Positions 32,181-34,383 of a stretch of DNA of 34,383 nt are shown in pieces. Made by a program: the position numbers and the translations under genes. Where the stretch lies: positions 1 through 34,383 of the forward strand of contig DATCSE010000434.1 in assembly GCA_036568605.1 (NCBI GenBank). The letters are read 5' to 3'. The first letter of the stretch is position 1. Each line of letters begins with the position of its first letter. The notes beneath the pieces are model-generated. The model searched no databases and had not been told where the DNA came from. It saw only the letters and a list, made by a program, of their open reading frames with translations. The DNA is from DATCSE01 sp036568605 (GTDB lineage Bacteria; Pseudomonadota; Gammaproteobacteria; Burkholderiales; Burkholderiaceae_C).

Positions 32181-32951
32181 TTGAGCCATTCGTCCCCGCT
32201 CTACCGCAACCCGGTTCCGCTTGACGCCGACCATCACCGCCACAAGCGGCTGCAGCCGCTGACCGACTACTCGATCGCGAGCGCGATGCACGCGAGCTAC
32301 CTGGGCGTCGACGAGTTCCCGCAGGCTGCGCTGGAGTTCGTGATCATGTTCATCGACATCGCGTCGGACAGCGGCGGCCGCGCGCAGGTCTCGCCGGCCG
32401 TGCTGCTGGGCATGACGCCGGGCGAGAACCTGATGGTCGAAGGCACGCGCTGGGCCGCGCGTTATGTGCCCGCGTTCATCCGCCGCTACCCGTTCTGGAC
32501 CACCGACACGAGCGACCCGGCTGCGGCCGGCGTGCTGGTCGACGAGGCCTGGAGCGGCTTCTCCGACACGCAGGGCGAGCCGCTGTTCGAGCGCGACGGC
32601 CGGCCGACGCCGACGTTGCGCTCGGCGCTCGAGTTCATCAACCGTTTCGAAGCCGAGGCGCAGCGCACGCGCGAGTTCTGCGCGAAGCTGATCCAGTACG
32701 ACCTGCTGCGCGAGATGAAGGCCGACGCGACGCTGCCCAGCGGGCAGACGCTCTCGGTGAAGGGCTTCTATGCGATCGAGGAAGCGGCGCTGCGCTCGCT
32801 GCCCGATCGGGTCGTGCTGGAGCTGCACCGCGACGGCTGGCTCGCGATGATGCATGCCCACATCCTGTCGCTCGCGCACCTGCGGCCGCTGATCGAGCGC
32901 AAGGCCGAGCGGCTGAGCCAGGCTGCGGCCAAGGCGGCCGAGAACGTTTGA
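32181..32951 (+). CDS. SapC family protein
   Basis: 256 aa from TTG at 32181 (GGAG at 32169-32172, 8 nt spacing); no ATG fits the conserved start. Family features include the N-terminal PVPLDADHHRHKRLQPL, EFVIMFIDIA, GMTPGENLMVEGTRWAARYVP, RRYPFW, a DEAWSGFSDTQGEPLF stretch and the C-terminal LHRDGWLAMMHAHILSLAHL. The name comes from the Campylobacter fetus S-layer locus; no enzymatic activity is established and the role in proteobacteria is unknown. It is followed by pcaB after 10 nt, an unusual association that suggests cotranscription. Confidence 0.87.
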   Translation: MSHSSPLYRNPVPLDADHHRHKRLQPLTDYSIASAMHASYLGVDEFPQAALEFVIMFIDIASDSGGRAQVSPAVLLGMTPGENLMVEGTRWAARYVPAFIRRYPFWTTDTSDPAAAGVLVDEAWSGFSDTQGEPLFERDGRPTPTLRSALEFINRFEAEAQRTREFCAKLIQYDLLREMKADATLPSGQTLSVKGFYAIEEAALRSLPDRVVLELHRDGWLAMMHAHILSLAHLRPLIERKAERLSQAAAKAAENV

Positions 32952-32961
32952 CTCCGTTTCC

Positions 32962-34383
32962 ATGAGCACCTTGAATTCGCCAAGCGCTCCGGACGCATCC
33001 GGCGGGGCCGCGCTGCCGTTCGATCGTTTCCTCGCGACGCCCGCGGCAGTCGACGGCTTCGGCGCGCCGGCGCTGATCCGGCACATGCTCGCCTTCGAGG
33101 CCGCGCTCGCGAACGCGCAGGCTGCCGAGGGCATCGTGCCGCCGCAGGCCGCGTCCGCGATCGCGGCGGTCTGCGGCGAGGTTGGTCAGTTCGACGCGCA
33201 ACGCATCGTTGCTGACGGCGCGATCGCCGGCAGCGTCGCGATCCCGCTCGTGAAGGCGCTGACCGCGGCGGTCGCGACGCGCGATGCGAGCGCGGCGGCC
33301 TGGGTGCACTGGGGCAGCACCAGCCAGGACGTGATCGACACCGCGATGGTGCTGGCGACGCGCGCATCCCTCGCGCGCATCGATGCGGCCTTGGAGCGGC
33401 TCACCGCGGCGCTGCTCGCGACCGCCCGCGCGCACCGCGACACGCCGGTGCTCGCGCGCACGCTGCAGCAGCCGGCGCAGGTCATCAGCGTCGGCTTCAA
33501 GATGGTCGCGTGGATCGCGCCGCTGATGCGCACGCGCGCGCGGCTGTGCGAGGCCGCTGGGACGGCGCTGCAGCTGCAGCTCGGCGGTGCGGTCGGCACG
33601 CTCTCCACGCTGGCCGAGCGCGGCGATGCGGTGCTGCGCCGCGTGGCGGCCGAGCTGGAGCTGCGTGCGCCCGACGGCGCCTGGCACACGCAGCGCGATG
33701 ATTGGGTCGCGCTCGGCTGCGAGGTCGGCGTGCTGTGCGGCGCGCTCGGCAAGATCGCGCTGGATGTCGGGCTGCTCGCGCAGGCCGAGGTCGGCGAGAT
33801 GGCCGAGCCCAGCGGCGGCGGGCGCGGCGGCTCGTCGGCGATGCCGCACAAGCGCAACCCGGTGGCCTCGATGATCGCGCGCGCAGTCGCGCTGCGCGCG
33901 CCGCAGCGGGTGGCGGCGCTGCTCGCCGCGATGCCGCAAGAGCACGAACGCGCGCTCGGCGCGTGGCAGGCCGAGCTGGCCGAATGGCCGCAGCTGCTGC
34001 TCGGCGCCGAAGGCGCGGTGCAGGCGCTCGCCGAGGTCGCGTCCGGCCTGGTCGTCGATGCGGCGCGCATGCGCGCCAACATCGAGGCGCTGAACGGGCT
34101 GGTGTTTGCAGAGGCCGCGGCCGCGGTGTTCGCGCGAGTGCTCGGCAAGGCCGGCGCGCATGCGCTGCTGGACCGGCTCGCACAGGCCTGCGTGGCCGAG
34201 CGCCGGCCGCTGCGCGAGCTCGCGCTGCAGGCGCGCGAGGCCGATCCGGCGCTGCGCGCGGCGATCGCCGTCGCCGCGCTGAACGACGCTTTCGATACCG
34301 ACCTCGCCGCGCGCCGCGCCGGCGCGATCGCCCAGAACCGGCTGGCGGCGCTGCAGGCGTCGCAGGCCAACACGGAGTCAAGA
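32962..34383 (+). CDS. pcaB: 3-carboxy-cis,cis-muconate cycloisomerase (3' end outside window)
   Basis: 474 codons are open to the window edge and no stop has been reached, though homologues are about 450 aa, so the true end is probably very near. PcaB is a fumarase-superfamily lyase that lactonises beta-carboxy-cis,cis-muconate after protocatechuate 3,4-dioxygenase. It shows HWGSTSQDVIDTAM (H116 on), the superfamily signature GGRGGSSAMPHKRNP (ending at P300) and NIEALNGLVFAEAAA near the C-terminus. The ATG at 32962 has no clear ribosome binding site, which fits translation coupled to sapC 10 nt upstream. Other pca genes (pcaD, pcaC, pcaGH) may continue beyond the edge. Confidence 0.93.
   Translation, partial: MSTLNSPSAPDASGGAALPFDRFLATPAAVDGFGAPALIRHMLAFEAALANAQAAEGIVPPQAASAIAAVCGEVGQFDAQRIVADGAIAGSVAIPLVKALTAAVATRDASAAAWVHWGSTSQDVIDTAMVLATRASLARIDAALERLTAALLATARAHRDTPVLARTLQQPAQVISVGFKMVAWIAPLMRTRARLCEAAGTALQLQLGGAVGTLSTLAERGDAVLRRVAAELELRAPDGAWHTQRDDWVALGCEVGVLCGALGKIALDVGLLAQAEVGEMAEPSGGGRGGSSAMPHKRNPVASMIARAVALRAPQRVAALLAAMPQEHERALGAWQAELAEWPQLLLGAEGAVQALAEVASGLVVDAARMRANIEALNGLVFAEAAAAVFARVLGKAGAHALLDRLAQACVAERRPLRELALQAREADPALRAAIAVAALNDAFDTDLAARRAGAIAQNRLAALQASQANTESR

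Overview
This is a GC-rich chromosomal window, by eye close to 70% G+C, densely coding, and it reads as a flagellated betaproteobacterium. My best guess is Burkholderiales, perhaps the Rubrivivax/Leptothrix/Comamonadaceae side. The clues are the flgI-flgJ(muramidase)-flgK-flgL order, a DUF2917 protein, a PEP-CTERM protein, two PcaR/PobR-type IclR regulators and the codon usage. No insertion sequence, integrase, CRISPR array or phage gene was seen, and no stretch over 300 bases lacks a gene.

Region 1 (1-13109), motility and c-di-GMP/phosphorelay signalling. The end of flgI is followed by tightly packed flgJ, flgK and flgL, then an EAL-like/HDOD protein. A membrane histidine kinase (minus strand) faces a row of plus-strand signalling genes: a membrane GAF / relic-receiver / Hpt protein, a REC-PAS-GGDEF-EAL protein and a GGDEF diguanylate cyclase. 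Together they could form a kinase - Hpt - receiver relay that adjusts c-di-GMP beside late flagellar genes. A small one-TM protein (13129-13491) follows.

Region 2 (13580-23626), hydroaromatic and aromatic catabolism. An IclR regulator diverges from an MHS-family transporter followed by a catabolic-type shikimate dehydrogenase, an HPPD-like VOC protein, a TIM-barrel 3-dehydroshikimate dehydratase, a Gfo/Idh/MocA oxidoreductase and a type II 3-dehydroquinate dehydratase. This set would convert imported shikimate or dehydroquinate to protocatechuate. A PcaR-like IclR gene then diverges from pcaI-pcaJ-pcaF, the last steps of the beta-ketoadipate pathway. Both divergent gaps hold clear dyad operators and 17-bp-spaced sigma70-like promoters. 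pcaB appears again at the right edge, behind a SapC gene.

Region 3 (23750-34383), mixed housekeeping and accessory genes: a YXWGXW-repeat lipoprotein, a chemoreceptor with a possible sigma28 promoter, a translationally coupled trio (DUF2917, MFS transporter, small membrane protein) facing a LysR regulator, a small conserved protein, a His-rich PEP-CTERM protein, tRNA-Ser(UGA), an ApaH-type phosphatase, a CorC/HlyC-type membrane protein, SapC, and pcaB, which is cut by the window end.

The points most worth following are the relic receiver inside the Hpt protein, the 3-dehydroshikimate dehydratase present as two separate genes where related proteins are fused, and the regulatory architecture of the two IclR intergenic regions.
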